NCBI GenBank assembly: GCA_012514255.1
Contig: JAAZAP010000188.1
Span: forward strand, 1 to 6,381
Reading direction: 5' to 3'
DNA length: 6,381 nucleotides
From: Bacteroidales bacterium
Lineage (GTDB): Bacteria; Bacteroidota; Bacteroidia; Bacteroidales; VadinHA17
Both the position numbers and the translations under genes were made by a program. The number at the start of each line of letters is the position of its first letter. Within the stretch, counting starts at the first letter, position 1. The notes under the pieces were generated by a model, which saw nothing but the letters and a program-made list of their open reading frames with translations, did no database searches and had not been told where the DNA came from. This document shows positions 1-6,381 of the stretch, in pieces.

Positions 1-1309
1 GATATTCCTTATCAGGATTGTCTATAATGTCCAGTGAACAGTTTTCTGCAAGCAGCGGGAAAACCTGTACCTCGCTCAGGTCGTTGTAAACAATCATCAT
101 GTCAAGAAGGAAAGGCACATAGGCAGAATTGTTGTTGACCAGTATCACCTGCTGTGTGCCGGTAAGCACTCCAAGGCTGGTGTTCAGCTTGGCCGTTACA
201 TTGAATGTACCCTTGCGCATATAGATGTGTTTCACCTCTTCATCCTTGCCTGCTGTTACCTCATCACTGCCGTCTCCGAAGTTCCAGGTCACGTTGGTGA
301 CACTCTGGCCGTCAGGTATTGAATAGTCTGTGATGGAACAGGAAACTTCGTTGTCAACTCCTTCAGTGACGTTGACGGTATAGGTAATCGTAGGCCTGAC
401 GTAACCCTTTGGTATCAGGTAGTAGTGCCAGTTGTTCCAGCCCTCATAAGACTCAAAGCAGGTTAGCTCGAGGAGGTTTTCCTCCACTTTGCGGATTGTG
501 TAGGTGTTGTCCTTTGCCCCGACGTCAAAGCAGGGGAATATTGGCTTCTCACCATTCAGGGTGATGGTATACTTGCCTTCTGCAACTTCAATGATATTAA
601 AGGTGCCGGAAACTGGTGTAGCATAGTCGACATCATAGTCACCCTTGTTTTCACGTGGATTAAGATATATGGAAGCGAGCGCCGGATCATTGGCCCTGTA
701 TGCTTTCATGTAACTGACACCCTTATTGTCATACGTTACAACAAATCCGTCGAGTTTGAAGGTGATCTCATCATCCATCAGGCCAGTACCCTCCTTATCA
801 TAAGGATTAGCTGCCCACCAGGTCATCGCGGTGGGATCATCAAGCGGACCTACTCCCAGGTGACCCCTGGTTGCCACATCAAGGACCCATGTCTTGCCGT
901 CAGTGTCATCTATGCCACCTGTAAGGTTTACATATACCGGATCTGTAAAAACAGAGAAGTCAGTTTCAGTCTGTGTCAGGATTTTGGTCAAGGTAGCCAT
1001 TCCTCCCCTGGTAACAAGTGTCAGGGTGACGGGATATTCTCCCGGCATAGGATACCTGGCCACGTTTTTATTGCCGGAACCTTTCGATCCGTTCCCAAAA
1101 TCCCAGGAAGCGATTCCTGTCAGGGAGGAAGTGTTCTCTATCACGAAGTTGAACTCATCACTTCCCGGTGTGATCGTGAAGTCGAGTTGATCGGATGTCG
1201 GAGCCGCTCCCACTTCGGGCTTGTCCGCCATCTGCGGTTCGCAGGCATTGACAGCCAGCACAATGGCCAGGATGCCCGCTAATCTGCTTATATATCTGAT
1301 GTTTTTCAT
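1..1309 (-). CDS. PKD-domain surface lipoprotein, probable glycan-binding protein in the SusE position (C-terminus outside window)
   Basis: Reading down from the ATG at 1307-1309, the frame stays open for 436 codons and leaves the window without a stop. The protein begins MKNIRYISRL with a hydrophobic stretch and a lipobox VNAC, so Cys23 is the likely lipidated residue. A first PKD-type beta-sandwich spans about 41-115 (W69-DFGNG, then PGEYPVTLTL) and a second about 305-392 (W342-NFGDG, then KGTFNVTAKL). Between them, about 120-300, lies a region with the motifs GHLGVGP (149-155), WWAANP (164-169), DDEITF (179-184) and W291/W294 before HYYLIP. A third segment starts near 393 and is cut off. 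No catalytic motif is visible. The start lies 24 bases after the SusD-like stop, so it is probably cotranscribed. By position and architecture I infer a surface glycan-binding protein; exact ligand unknown. PKD folds and lipidation are well supported, binding function is inferred. Confidence 0.88.
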   Translation of the reverse strand, partial: MKNIRYISRLAGILAIVLAVNACEPQMADKPEVGAAPTSDQLDFTITPGSDEFNFVIENTSSLTGIASWDFGNGSKGSGNKNVARYPMPGEYPVTLTLVTRGGMATLTKILTQTETDFSVFTDPVYVNLTGGIDDTDGKTWVLDVATRGHLGVGPLDDPTAMTWWAANPYDKEGTGLMDDEITFKLDGFVVTYDNKGVSYMKAYRANDPALASIYLNPRENKGDYDVDYATPVSGTFNIIEVAEGKYTITLNGEKPIFPCFDVGAKDNTYTIRKVEENLLELTCFESYEGWNNWHYYLIPKGYVRPTITYTVNVTEGVDNEVSCSITDYSIPDGQSVTNVTWNFGDGSDEVTAGKDEEVKHIYMRKGTFNVTAKLNTSLGVLTGTQQVILVNNNSAYVPFLLDMMIVYNDLSEVQVFPLLAENCSLDIIDNPDKEY

Positions 1310-1333
1310 TGCTGTTAGTTTTATTTGGACGAA

Positions 1334-2956
1334 TCATAAGCCAATGTAGGCAGGAACCATTTGCTTCAGCACTCCGCTGTTCATATTCCTGATCTCGCTG
1401 GCAGGAATCGGAAACATACCCCATGAATCTGCCTTGAAGGTGCGGGGTGCAAAGTCAGAGGCGTTGGGAGTGCCGGCCGGGACATTGAAGCTTGCATTTA
1501 TCTTTTCTCCGGCATAGTCAAGGCCCCTGCGAAGGAGATCCCACTTTCTGAGCCCTTCACCACCGAATTCGACACGCCTCTCATGATAGATGTCGTCAAG
1601 GGTGATTGAGGTCTTTTCAGCGGCTTCACCAAGAGCCCTGGTACGGACCTGGCTGAGATAACCGGCAGCTTTGCCCGGATTATCTGCAAGCCATACCTCG
1701 GCAGCCATGAGCAGTACATCTGCATACCTTATATCCATATGGTTGCGCGGGAAGTTGTGGTTTGGATCACCTCCCGAACCCTGGTAATCAGCCCTGGCCA
1801 TATACTTCTTGTTGAAGTATCCGGTATTCATGAAGGCCCTGTTGTAATCAGAAAGCATCTCTTCAGCATCATAGAGGGTCACATACTTTCTGGGATCTCC
1901 GGCTTCGAACTCATCAGCAAGGCTCCAGCTGGGTACTGCCAGTGACCATCCGGGAAAAACTGTGGCGTCACCCTGCGGATTACGGATACTTAACCATACA
2001 CAGGCGAAATTGCCGTTGATGTTCCATCCGCCCCAGTCGCCTGATTTGGCCTTGTCCGAATACTGCATCTCGAGAACTGCTTCCGCATTATTCTGGTTAT
2101 CCCAGTCAAACAGGTCAGCATAGTCAGGGATGAGAGAATAGACGCCGCTGGTGATCACCTGATCAAGAGCGGTCTGTATGTAGGCCTTGTTGATCACAGT
2201 TGAACCGTCACCCCACTGTTCGGCAGTAAGACCCATACCACCGATGGCACTCATCCCGGTATGATATAGATATATTCGGGCCATCATGGCCTGAACGGCA
2301 CCTTTTGTGATACGGCCCTTTTCAGATGCGGGCACCTGTACGGGAAGAACGTCCACCGCATCAAGCAGATCCGATGCAATAAGTGTAAAAATCTCTGAAG
2401 GAGTACTCTGGGTAAGATTCCTGTAATCCTCAACAGAGGGCAGCACTTCAGTCATCACCGGCACCCAGCCGAAATGACGAACCAGATCCCAGTAGAGATA
2501 GGCACGCAGGAACTTCACTTCAGCTTCGTACCTCTCCTTCAGCCCTTCCGTTTTCCAGTCAATGCCCTCCTGCTTCTGCAGATAGAGATTGGCCCTGTAG
2601 ACTCCTGCATAGCATCGGCTCCAGAAATCTGCTGATGTATTGTTCTCCGGTTCCATCTTGAACATCTCCATATCCTGCCACTGACTCATATCAGAAGCAT
2701 CAGAACCGCCGCAGAATGCGTCATCTGACCATATATCGGCCATCGTCGGGGCAAACTGCCAGTTCTGCAGCGCATAGGCATCATAAACCGATGTCATGGC
2801 CAGAAAGGCATCAGCCTCTGTCTTGTAGTAGTTGGCTTCCGTCTGACCGGTTTTGGGTTCAAGCTCCAGGAAATCCTTGGAACAGGATGAACCTGCTACC
2901 ATCAAGGCCAGAAAGAAAAAACTGTATAAAATTGACTTTTTCATAACTCTGTTCAT
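1334..2956 (-). CDS. SusD/RagB-like outer-membrane lipoprotein, glycan-binding partner of the SusC-like transporter
   Basis: SusD-like proteins sit as lids on SusC barrels at the cell surface and bind the glycan before import. With the start at 2956 the protein is 540 residues, a normal family length, and ends in a TGA at 1334-1336. The signal peptide ends in a lipobox (AGSSC) with Cys25 followed by SKDFLELEP, a typical SusD mature start. The N-terminal SusD-like part covers roughly 25-220 and includes SDDAFCGG (77-84). The C-terminal RagB/SusD part includes NHMDIRYADVLLMAAE (405-420) and HERRVEF (458-464) followed by GGEGLRKWDLLRRG, all family hallmarks. A Trp-rich stretch near 306-337 (GDWGGW, W321, W337) is a candidate sugar-contact region by inference. 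Starts at 2980 (overlapping SusC) and 2944 (MKKSILYS) are also in frame; I prefer 2956 because TATAAAA directly precedes it and it leaves a 10-base gap after the SusC-like stop. The 2944 start is almost as likely. Confidence 0.95.
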   Translation of the reverse strand: MNRVMKKSILYSFFFLALMVAGSSCSKDFLELEPKTGQTEANYYKTEADAFLAMTSVYDAYALQNWQFAPTMADIWSDDAFCGGSDASDMSQWQDMEMFKMEPENNTSADFWSRCYAGVYRANLYLQKQEGIDWKTEGLKERYEAEVKFLRAYLYWDLVRHFGWVPVMTEVLPSVEDYRNLTQSTPSEIFTLIASDLLDAVDVLPVQVPASEKGRITKGAVQAMMARIYLYHTGMSAIGGMGLTAEQWGDGSTVINKAYIQTALDQVITSGVYSLIPDYADLFDWDNQNNAEAVLEMQYSDKAKSGDWGGWNINGNFACVWLSIRNPQGDATVFPGWSLAVPSWSLADEFEAGDPRKYVTLYDAEEMLSDYNRAFMNTGYFNKKYMARADYQGSGGDPNHNFPRNHMDIRYADVLLMAAEVWLADNPGKAAGYLSQVRTRALGEAAEKTSITLDDIYHERRVEFGGEGLRKWDLLRRGLDYAGEKINASFNVPAGTPNASDFAPRTFKADSWGMFPIPASEIRNMNSGVLKQMVPAYIGL

Positions 2957-2966
2957 TTTTATAGTG

Positions 2967-5900
2967 TCAGAAAGTAACATTGATACCGGTCATGATTGTC
3001 CTCGGCTGAGGATAGATGCCACGGTCAATCCCGTTATCGAATACCCCGCCGCCAATCTCCGGATCGTAACCTGTATACTTTGTGAATGTATAGAGGTTCT
3101 CGGCCGATACATACAGACGAAGCTTGCTGAGCTTAATTGCATTTGTAATATTCTGCGGGAGGGAATAGCCAAGGGTAATGTTCCTTAACCGTATGAAACT
3201 CCCGTCCTGAATATAGAAGTCGCTGACTGTCTTTCCGTTCAGGTTGTTATCAGCAAAGGTAACTCTCGGATATGTGTCAGATGTGCCTTCACCCGTCCAC
3301 CTGTCAAGCCATTCAGCGGGGTAGTTGGCATAGTTCATGTCATACCTTCTCGTTGCACCGTATATCTCCTGGCCAAGAGCCGCATAAAGGAACATATTGA
3401 AATCAAATCCGTAGATCTCGGCATTCAGATTAAGTCCTCCCGTGAAATCTGGCAATGGAGAACCAATCTGGACCCTGTCACCGTCACTAATGGTACCATC
3501 GCCGTTTGCATCCACAAACCTGATGTCACCGGGTCTGGCATTGGGCTGGATCTTTCCTCCCGTACTATTGACATATGAATCGACCTCCGCCTGGTTCTGG
3601 AAGATACCATCAGTCTGAACCCCGAAGAAGACACCCATAGGCAGACCTACCTGGACATAGATCAGTTCGCTCTGCCCAAATCCGCCGTCACCTCCCTTCA
3701 ATACTTTCTCGGTGTTCTGAAGGTCAAGGACCTCACTCTTGTTGAACGCACCATTTACCGAGGCGCCGAAGTAGAGTTCGCCAATCTGTTTACGGTAGGA
3801 AATCTCTGCCTCTATACCTGAGTTCTTGACTTCGCCTCCGTTGATTGTGGGTGCACCGTTACCCACAAGTGTTGGTATGGGAGCAGCAACCTGCCAGTCT
3901 TTGGTTTTCTTGATGTAATAATCAAGTGTCAGTGTGAGTGAACTGCCGAGTGTGGTCATGTCCAGACCAAAGTTGGTCTGTTCGGAGGCCTCCCATTTGA
4001 GTGATGGATTGGCCAGTTTGGTAGGCACCGTTCCGTTGTACTGGGTCTTGCCGTCACCAAAATAATAGATGGCACCGTTTCCTATAATAGATGTATAATT
4101 GAAGTTGCCAATATTCTCGCTTCCGTTCTGCCCCCAACTTGCCCTTAATTTCAGCACATTGAAGATGTCATTCAGGTTACTCATGAAATCCTCCCTTGAA
4201 ATCACCCAGCCAATTGAAGCTGAGGGGAAGTAGCCGTACTTGTTCTCACTTCCGAACCTCGATGATCCGTCCCTCCTGATTGTGGCGGTCAGCATGTAGC
4301 GGTTCATCAGGTCATAGTTAAGGCGGGCAAAAAGTGAGGCCACTGTATGTTCGGTGTAACCTCCTCCGGCATTGGCACTCTCAGGATCAGTAGCATTATC
4401 AAGGTAGGAATGGCCAAAGTCATCAAAGATCAGGTCATTCTTTGAACCCCACAGGTTCTCATGCATGTCCATGAAAGCCGTGGTCCCGGCCAAGAGGGTC
4501 AGGTTATGAACATCAAACGACTTTGTATAGGTGAGCACATTTTCAAAGTTCCATCTTGACCACATGTCAAGGCCCTTGTACGCTTTGTCAATATTGCTGA
4601 AGTGCATGGCATCAAGGTAATACTCCGGGGTGTAGGTGTCTGTATTAACAATTGCATACTCACCTCCGAATGAAGACCTGAAGGATAGACCCTCAAGTGC
4701 CTGGGATATTTTACCGAAATCAAACTCTCCAAACAGGTTGCCTATCAGCTTGTAGGTTCTCGTCCTTGAATTGTTGTAACTGGCCATGGCCACAGGGTTG
4801 GTAATCTCCTGCAGGCCGAATCCGTATGCCTCGGAAGTGCCCCATGTTCCGTCTGAGAACATAACGGGAACCACCGGTGGCATGTTCAGTGCCTGGTTCA
4901 GACCCAGTCCGTACCTGTCATTGGTTGCAATACCCTTGCTTGTTATCCCTGCAAGATTGACATTACCGCCAAGCTTAAAGAAACCAAAGGTGCCGGCTGC
5001 ATTAAGCCTGTAGCCGACTCTTTCAAAACTGGACTTGCCCTTTGACACAATACCTTCCTGGCTGAAGTAGTTCAATGAGGATGAATATTCAATTTTATCA
5101 CTCCCACCCATGAATGAAAGGGAATGATTCTGCTTGGGTGCATTGTAATAAAACATCTCATCCTGCCAGTCGGTGTTTGCGGTAAAACCATCAATCTGCT
5201 CCTGCGTGAAACGTTTCCCGAGACCTGCATTTACAGATGCCTCATTGATAAGCATAATGTATTCCTCCGAATTGAGCAAAGGCATCTTTTTCCAGGGATT
5301 TTGAAAACCATAGTAGCCGTCATAGGTCACGGTCAGTTTTGTGTCTGTGCGCCCGGTCTTTGTCGTTATCAGGACTACTCCGTTTGCTCCGCGGGCACCG
5401 TAAATGGCAGCTGAGGCCGCGTCCTTGAGCACCTCTATAGACTCAATATCTGCCGCATTAAGAAAATCTGTCCCGGCACCGCTCATGGGTAATCCATCTA
5501 TAATATACAGAGGTTCGGCATCACCATTGGTACCTACTCCCCTGATCCTGACAGAGATCTGTGATCCGGGCTGGCCTGAGTTGGCCGTGATTACCACCCC
5601 GGCAGTCTTACCCTGCAGAGCCTGGGTGACCCTCATGTCTGCAGCCTTGCGCAGATCATCACCTTCAACCTTGGCTATGGCACCGGTTACGAGGCTCTTT
5701 TTCTGGGTACCATAACCCACAACAACTACCTCGTCTATCAGCTCCACATCTGAAGCCAGGTTAATATCTATCGTGGCGCTCTCCGTCACCACTATCTCCT
5801 GTGTTACCATTCCTACAAAGGAAAAGACCAGGATAGAGTTAACGGGTACATTGCTCAGGCTGTAGTACCCGTTCATGTCAGTCATTGTTCCGGTGGTTGT

Positions 5901-6038
5901 TCCCTTGACGAAAACACTGACACCAGGAACAGGCTGTCCGTCGTCTGCTGACGTTACAACTCCCTTGATCTGCAGCCCCTGAGCATTCAATAACAGGGAA
6001 CATGCAATGAAGAAAAGAGTCAGGATTGTCTGTTTCAT
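2967..6038 (-). CDS. SusC/RagA-like TonB-dependent outer-membrane transporter
   Basis: This 1023-residue protein is a complete SusC-family importer, which moves oligosaccharides across the outer membrane using TonB-ExbBD energy. A signal peptide covers about 1-20 (cleavage near LNAQ-G). A carboxypeptidase-regulatory-like domain follows at about 23-97, then a TonB-box-like segment DEVVVVGYGTQKK (102-114). The plug domain, about 116-228, carries VRIRGVGT (163-170), PLYIIDGLP (176-184) and the SusC signature around IEVLKDAASAAIYGARG (201-217). The rest is the beta barrel, with DANGDGTISDGDR near 843-855, FIRLRNITLGYSLP near 948-961, and a C-terminal aromatic residue (NVTF) as expected for Bam-dependent insertion. 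No N-terminal secretin/TonB signalling (STN) domain is present, so it is not an obvious sigma/anti-sigma transducer. The ATG at 6036-6038 begins a good signal peptide (MKQTILTLFF) after an A-rich leader with no Shine-Dalgarno. It is first of three closely spaced genes. Family assignment is firm; substrate is unknown. Confidence 0.97.
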   Translation of the reverse strand: MKQTILTLFFIACSLLLNAQGLQIKGVVTSADDGQPVPGVSVFVKGTTTGTMTDMNGYYSLSNVPVNSILVFSFVGMVTQEIVVTESATIDINLASDVELIDEVVVVGYGTQKKSLVTGAIAKVEGDDLRKAADMRVTQALQGKTAGVVITANSGQPGSQISVRIRGVGTNGDAEPLYIIDGLPMSGAGTDFLNAADIESIEVLKDAASAAIYGARGANGVVLITTKTGRTDTKLTVTYDGYYGFQNPWKKMPLLNSEEYIMLINEASVNAGLGKRFTQEQIDGFTANTDWQDEMFYYNAPKQNHSLSFMGGSDKIEYSSSLNYFSQEGIVSKGKSSFERVGYRLNAAGTFGFFKLGGNVNLAGITSKGIATNDRYGLGLNQALNMPPVVPVMFSDGTWGTSEAYGFGLQEITNPVAMASYNNSRTRTYKLIGNLFGEFDFGKISQALEGLSFRSSFGGEYAIVNTDTYTPEYYLDAMHFSNIDKAYKGLDMWSRWNFENVLTYTKSFDVHNLTLLAGTTAFMDMHENLWGSKNDLIFDDFGHSYLDNATDPESANAGGGYTEHTVASLFARLNYDLMNRYMLTATIRRDGSSRFGSENKYGYFPSASIGWVISREDFMSNLNDIFNVLKLRASWGQNGSENIGNFNYTSIIGNGAIYYFGDGKTQYNGTVPTKLANPSLKWEASEQTNFGLDMTTLGSSLTLTLDYYIKKTKDWQVAAPIPTLVGNGAPTINGGEVKNSGIEAEISYRKQIGELYFGASVNGAFNKSEVLDLQNTEKVLKGGDGGFGQSELIYVQVGLPMGVFFGVQTDGIFQNQAEVDSYVNSTGGKIQPNARPGDIRFVDANGDGTISDGDRVQIGSPLPDFTGGLNLNAEIYGFDFNMFLYAALGQEIYGATRRYDMNYANYPAEWLDRWTGEGTSDTYPRVTFADNNLNGKTVSDFYIQDGSFIRLRNITLGYSLPQNITNAIKLSKLRLYVSAENLYTFTKYTGYDPEIGGGVFDNGIDRGIYPQPRTIMTGINVTF

Positions 6039-6040
6039 AA

Positions 6041-6067
6041 ATTGGTTTGGGTTTTAGAGATTGGTTT
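6041..6067 (-). repeat. Direct repeat AAACCAAT x2 just upstream of the SusC-like start
   Basis: On the minus strand AAACCAAT occurs at 6067-6060 and again at 6048-6041, 19 bases apart from start to start. The second copy ends two bases before the ATG. The stretch is A/C-rich and has no Shine-Dalgarno, as is usual for highly expressed Bacteroidota genes, so it is probably an unstructured ribosome entry region. The repeat could be chance or an RNA-binding site. Confidence 0.4.
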
Positions 6068-6076
6068 AGTTACTTG

Positions 6077-6099
6077 CGGGCAGGTCCGCAGACCGCCCG
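6077..6099 (-). promoter_or_regulatory. GC-rich hairpin in the leader of the SusC-like gene
   Basis: In the transcript direction the segment reads CGGGC-GGTC-TGCG-GACC-T-GCCCG. Nine base pairs form with one bulged T (U in RNA), and the loop is TGCG closed by a C-G pair, which fits the C(UNCG)G class of very stable tetraloops. It begins 38 bases upstream of the SusC-like start codon. In the transcript no T tract follows it, so it is not a normal terminator for this operon. It stands out as a GC island inside AT-rich sequence. Possible roles are mRNA stability, a protein or sRNA target, or control of ribosome entry; none is shown. Confidence 0.6.
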
Positions 6100-6155
6100 T
6101 TTTCAGGTATAAAGTTAAACCATTCAAATGACCCGGGATGCTGGTTTTCTTACAT

Positions 6156-6191
6156 CAAATATACATCACTTGAATTTAAATAATACAACAA
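6156..6191 (-). promoter_or_regulatory. Candidate Bacteroidota-type promoter for the susCD-like operon
   Basis: On the minus strand, TATATTTG (6163 down to 6156) matches the Bacteroidota -7 consensus TAnnTTTG exactly. Upstream, TTGTTG (6191-6186) is a partial match to the -33 TTTG box; from its last base to the -7 box is 22 bases, slightly long. The surrounding region is very AT-rich. Transcription would start near 6150-6153, giving a leader of about 110 nt before the SusC-like ATG. The -7 match is direct; promoter activity is inferred. The weak -33 box fits a promoter that needs an activator. Confidence 0.55.
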
Positions 6192-6221
6192 TAATTTCTC
6201 ACGTTGAATATTATGATATTG

Positions 6222-6252
6222 ATTATCTGCTATATGAATAGCAATAGATAAT
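6222..6252. promoter_or_regulatory. Two-tier inverted repeat, candidate operator upstream of the promoter
   Basis: The plus strand reads ATTATCT-GCTAT-ATGA-ATAGC-AAT-AGATAAT. The outer 7-base arms and the inner 5-base arms are each perfect inverted repeats, with a 4-base centre and a 3-base insertion on one side. It lies about 59-89 bases upstream of the -7 box and 53 bases downstream of the regulator stop. No T tract follows on either side, so it is not an obvious terminator. Its position suits a site for a dimeric activator, possibly the upstream helix-turn-helix protein. The symmetry is direct observation; the function is inferred, and AT-rich DNA raises the chance background. Confidence 0.45.
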
Positions 6253-6269
6253 TTTAATAAATACACCTG

Positions 6270-6279
6270 AAAAAAAAAA
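6270..6279 (-). other. Ten-base T tract just after the upstream regulator gene
   Basis: A run of ten T residues on the minus strand starts 25 bases after the regulator's stop codon. It is where an intrinsic terminator would be expected, but I find no convincing GC stem directly before it. It may be a weak terminator, an upstream promoter element, or a slippage-prone homopolymer. Confidence 0.25.
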
Positions 6280-6304
6280 GGATACTACAACGACTGGAAT
6301 TGAA

Positions 6305-6381
6305 TCATACATCGAGGAGATGGGTGGTCAGATTAACATCACGGGTGATACCCATCTTTTTCCTGATCCTGTATCGGCATA
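6305..6381 (-). CDS. C-terminal end of a probable LuxR/GerE-type helix-turn-helix regulator (partial)
   Basis: Only the last 24 codons and the TGA (6305-6307) are inside the window; the gene starts beyond position 6381. The readable tail is CRYRIRKKMGITRDVNL followed by TTHLLDV. This matches the pattern at the end of GerE-type domains: the end of the recognition helix (RxRIxxKxG) and then a last helix (xxNLxxxLL). Tails of this kind occur in Bacteroidota regulators, including the large sensor-regulators encoded beside susCD pairs. The gene is on the same strand as the transporter operon, 266 bases upstream, which is the usual place for a PUL regulator. The call rests on 24 residues, so domain type is probable and role inferred. 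The other two minus-strand frames hit stops at once or offer no family resemblance. Confidence 0.6.
   Translation of the reverse strand, partial: CRYRIRKKMGITRDVNLTTHLLDV

Noticed and set aside
860..1282. Plus-strand open frames of 98 and 140 codons
   Set aside because: They lie opposite the PKD lipoprotein, which has a signal peptide, lipobox and two PKD motifs in the minus frame; their translations show no family resemblance.
2547..2591. Possible frameshift or degeneration in the SusC, SusD or PKD genes
   Set aside because: All three frames read through without interruption and carry the expected family motifs in order; no sign of decay was found.
5404..5715. Plus-strand frame of 103 codons opposite the SusC plug domain
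   Set aside because: It mirrors the strongly conserved plug coding sequence; composition follows from the antisense of that gene.
6105..6160. Tiny upstream frames in the leader (ATG-TAA near 6153-6158 and ATG-GTT-TAA near 6115-6123)
   Set aside because: They encode none or one residue after Met, the first lies at or before the likely transcription start, and neither has distinct initiation signals.
6039..6304. CRISPR array, tRNA or insertion-sequence end in the intergenic region
   Set aside because: No regularly spaced repeats, cloverleaf or target-site duplication with terminal inverted repeats could be seen.
6318..6357. Perfect 8-base inverted repeat AGATGGGT/ACCCATCT followed by T residues on the plus strand, resembling a terminator
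   Set aside because: The loop is 24 bases long and the whole structure is inside the regulator's coding tail, with no plus-strand gene before it in the window; probably chance.

Overview
The window looks like part of a polysaccharide utilization locus (PUL) from a member of the Bacteroidota. The evidence is an adjacent SusC-like/SusD-like pair, lipoprotein signal peptides, no Shine-Dalgarno sequences before the starts (A-rich leaders instead), and a TAnnTTTG-type -7 promoter element. Base composition is moderate, with a sharply AT-rich intergenic region. I cannot name a genus.

Every gene reads on the minus strand, so transcription runs from high to low coordinates. At 6305-6381 are the last 24 codons of an upstream gene. 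They look like the end of a LuxR/GerE-type helix-turn-helix regulator, a class often encoded beside susCD pairs. Positions 6039-6304 are a 266-base control region. It holds a ten-base T tract just after the regulator, a two-tier inverted repeat (possible operator), a good -7 element, and a leader of about 110 nt with a hairpin capped by a UNCG-class tetraloop and an 8-base direct repeat near the start codon. Next come a complete SusC-like TonB-dependent outer-membrane transporter (2967-6038), a complete SusD-like lipoprotein (1334-2956) and a two-PKD-domain lipoprotein whose C-terminus lies beyond position 1 (1-1309). Gaps between these three genes are 10 and 24 bases, so one operon is likely.

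Working model: the PKD lipoprotein and the SusD-like protein capture a glycan at the cell surface, the SusC-like barrel imports the oligosaccharides using TonB energy, and the upstream regulator controls the operon through the intergenic region. No glycoside hydrolase is in the window, so the substrate is not shown. The gene order and the central domain of the PKD protein resemble what I recall of laminarin/beta-glucan PULs, which is a hypothesis only. I see nothing that amounts to an undescribed system; the most interesting unexplained parts are the control-region structures and the central domain of the PKD lipoprotein.
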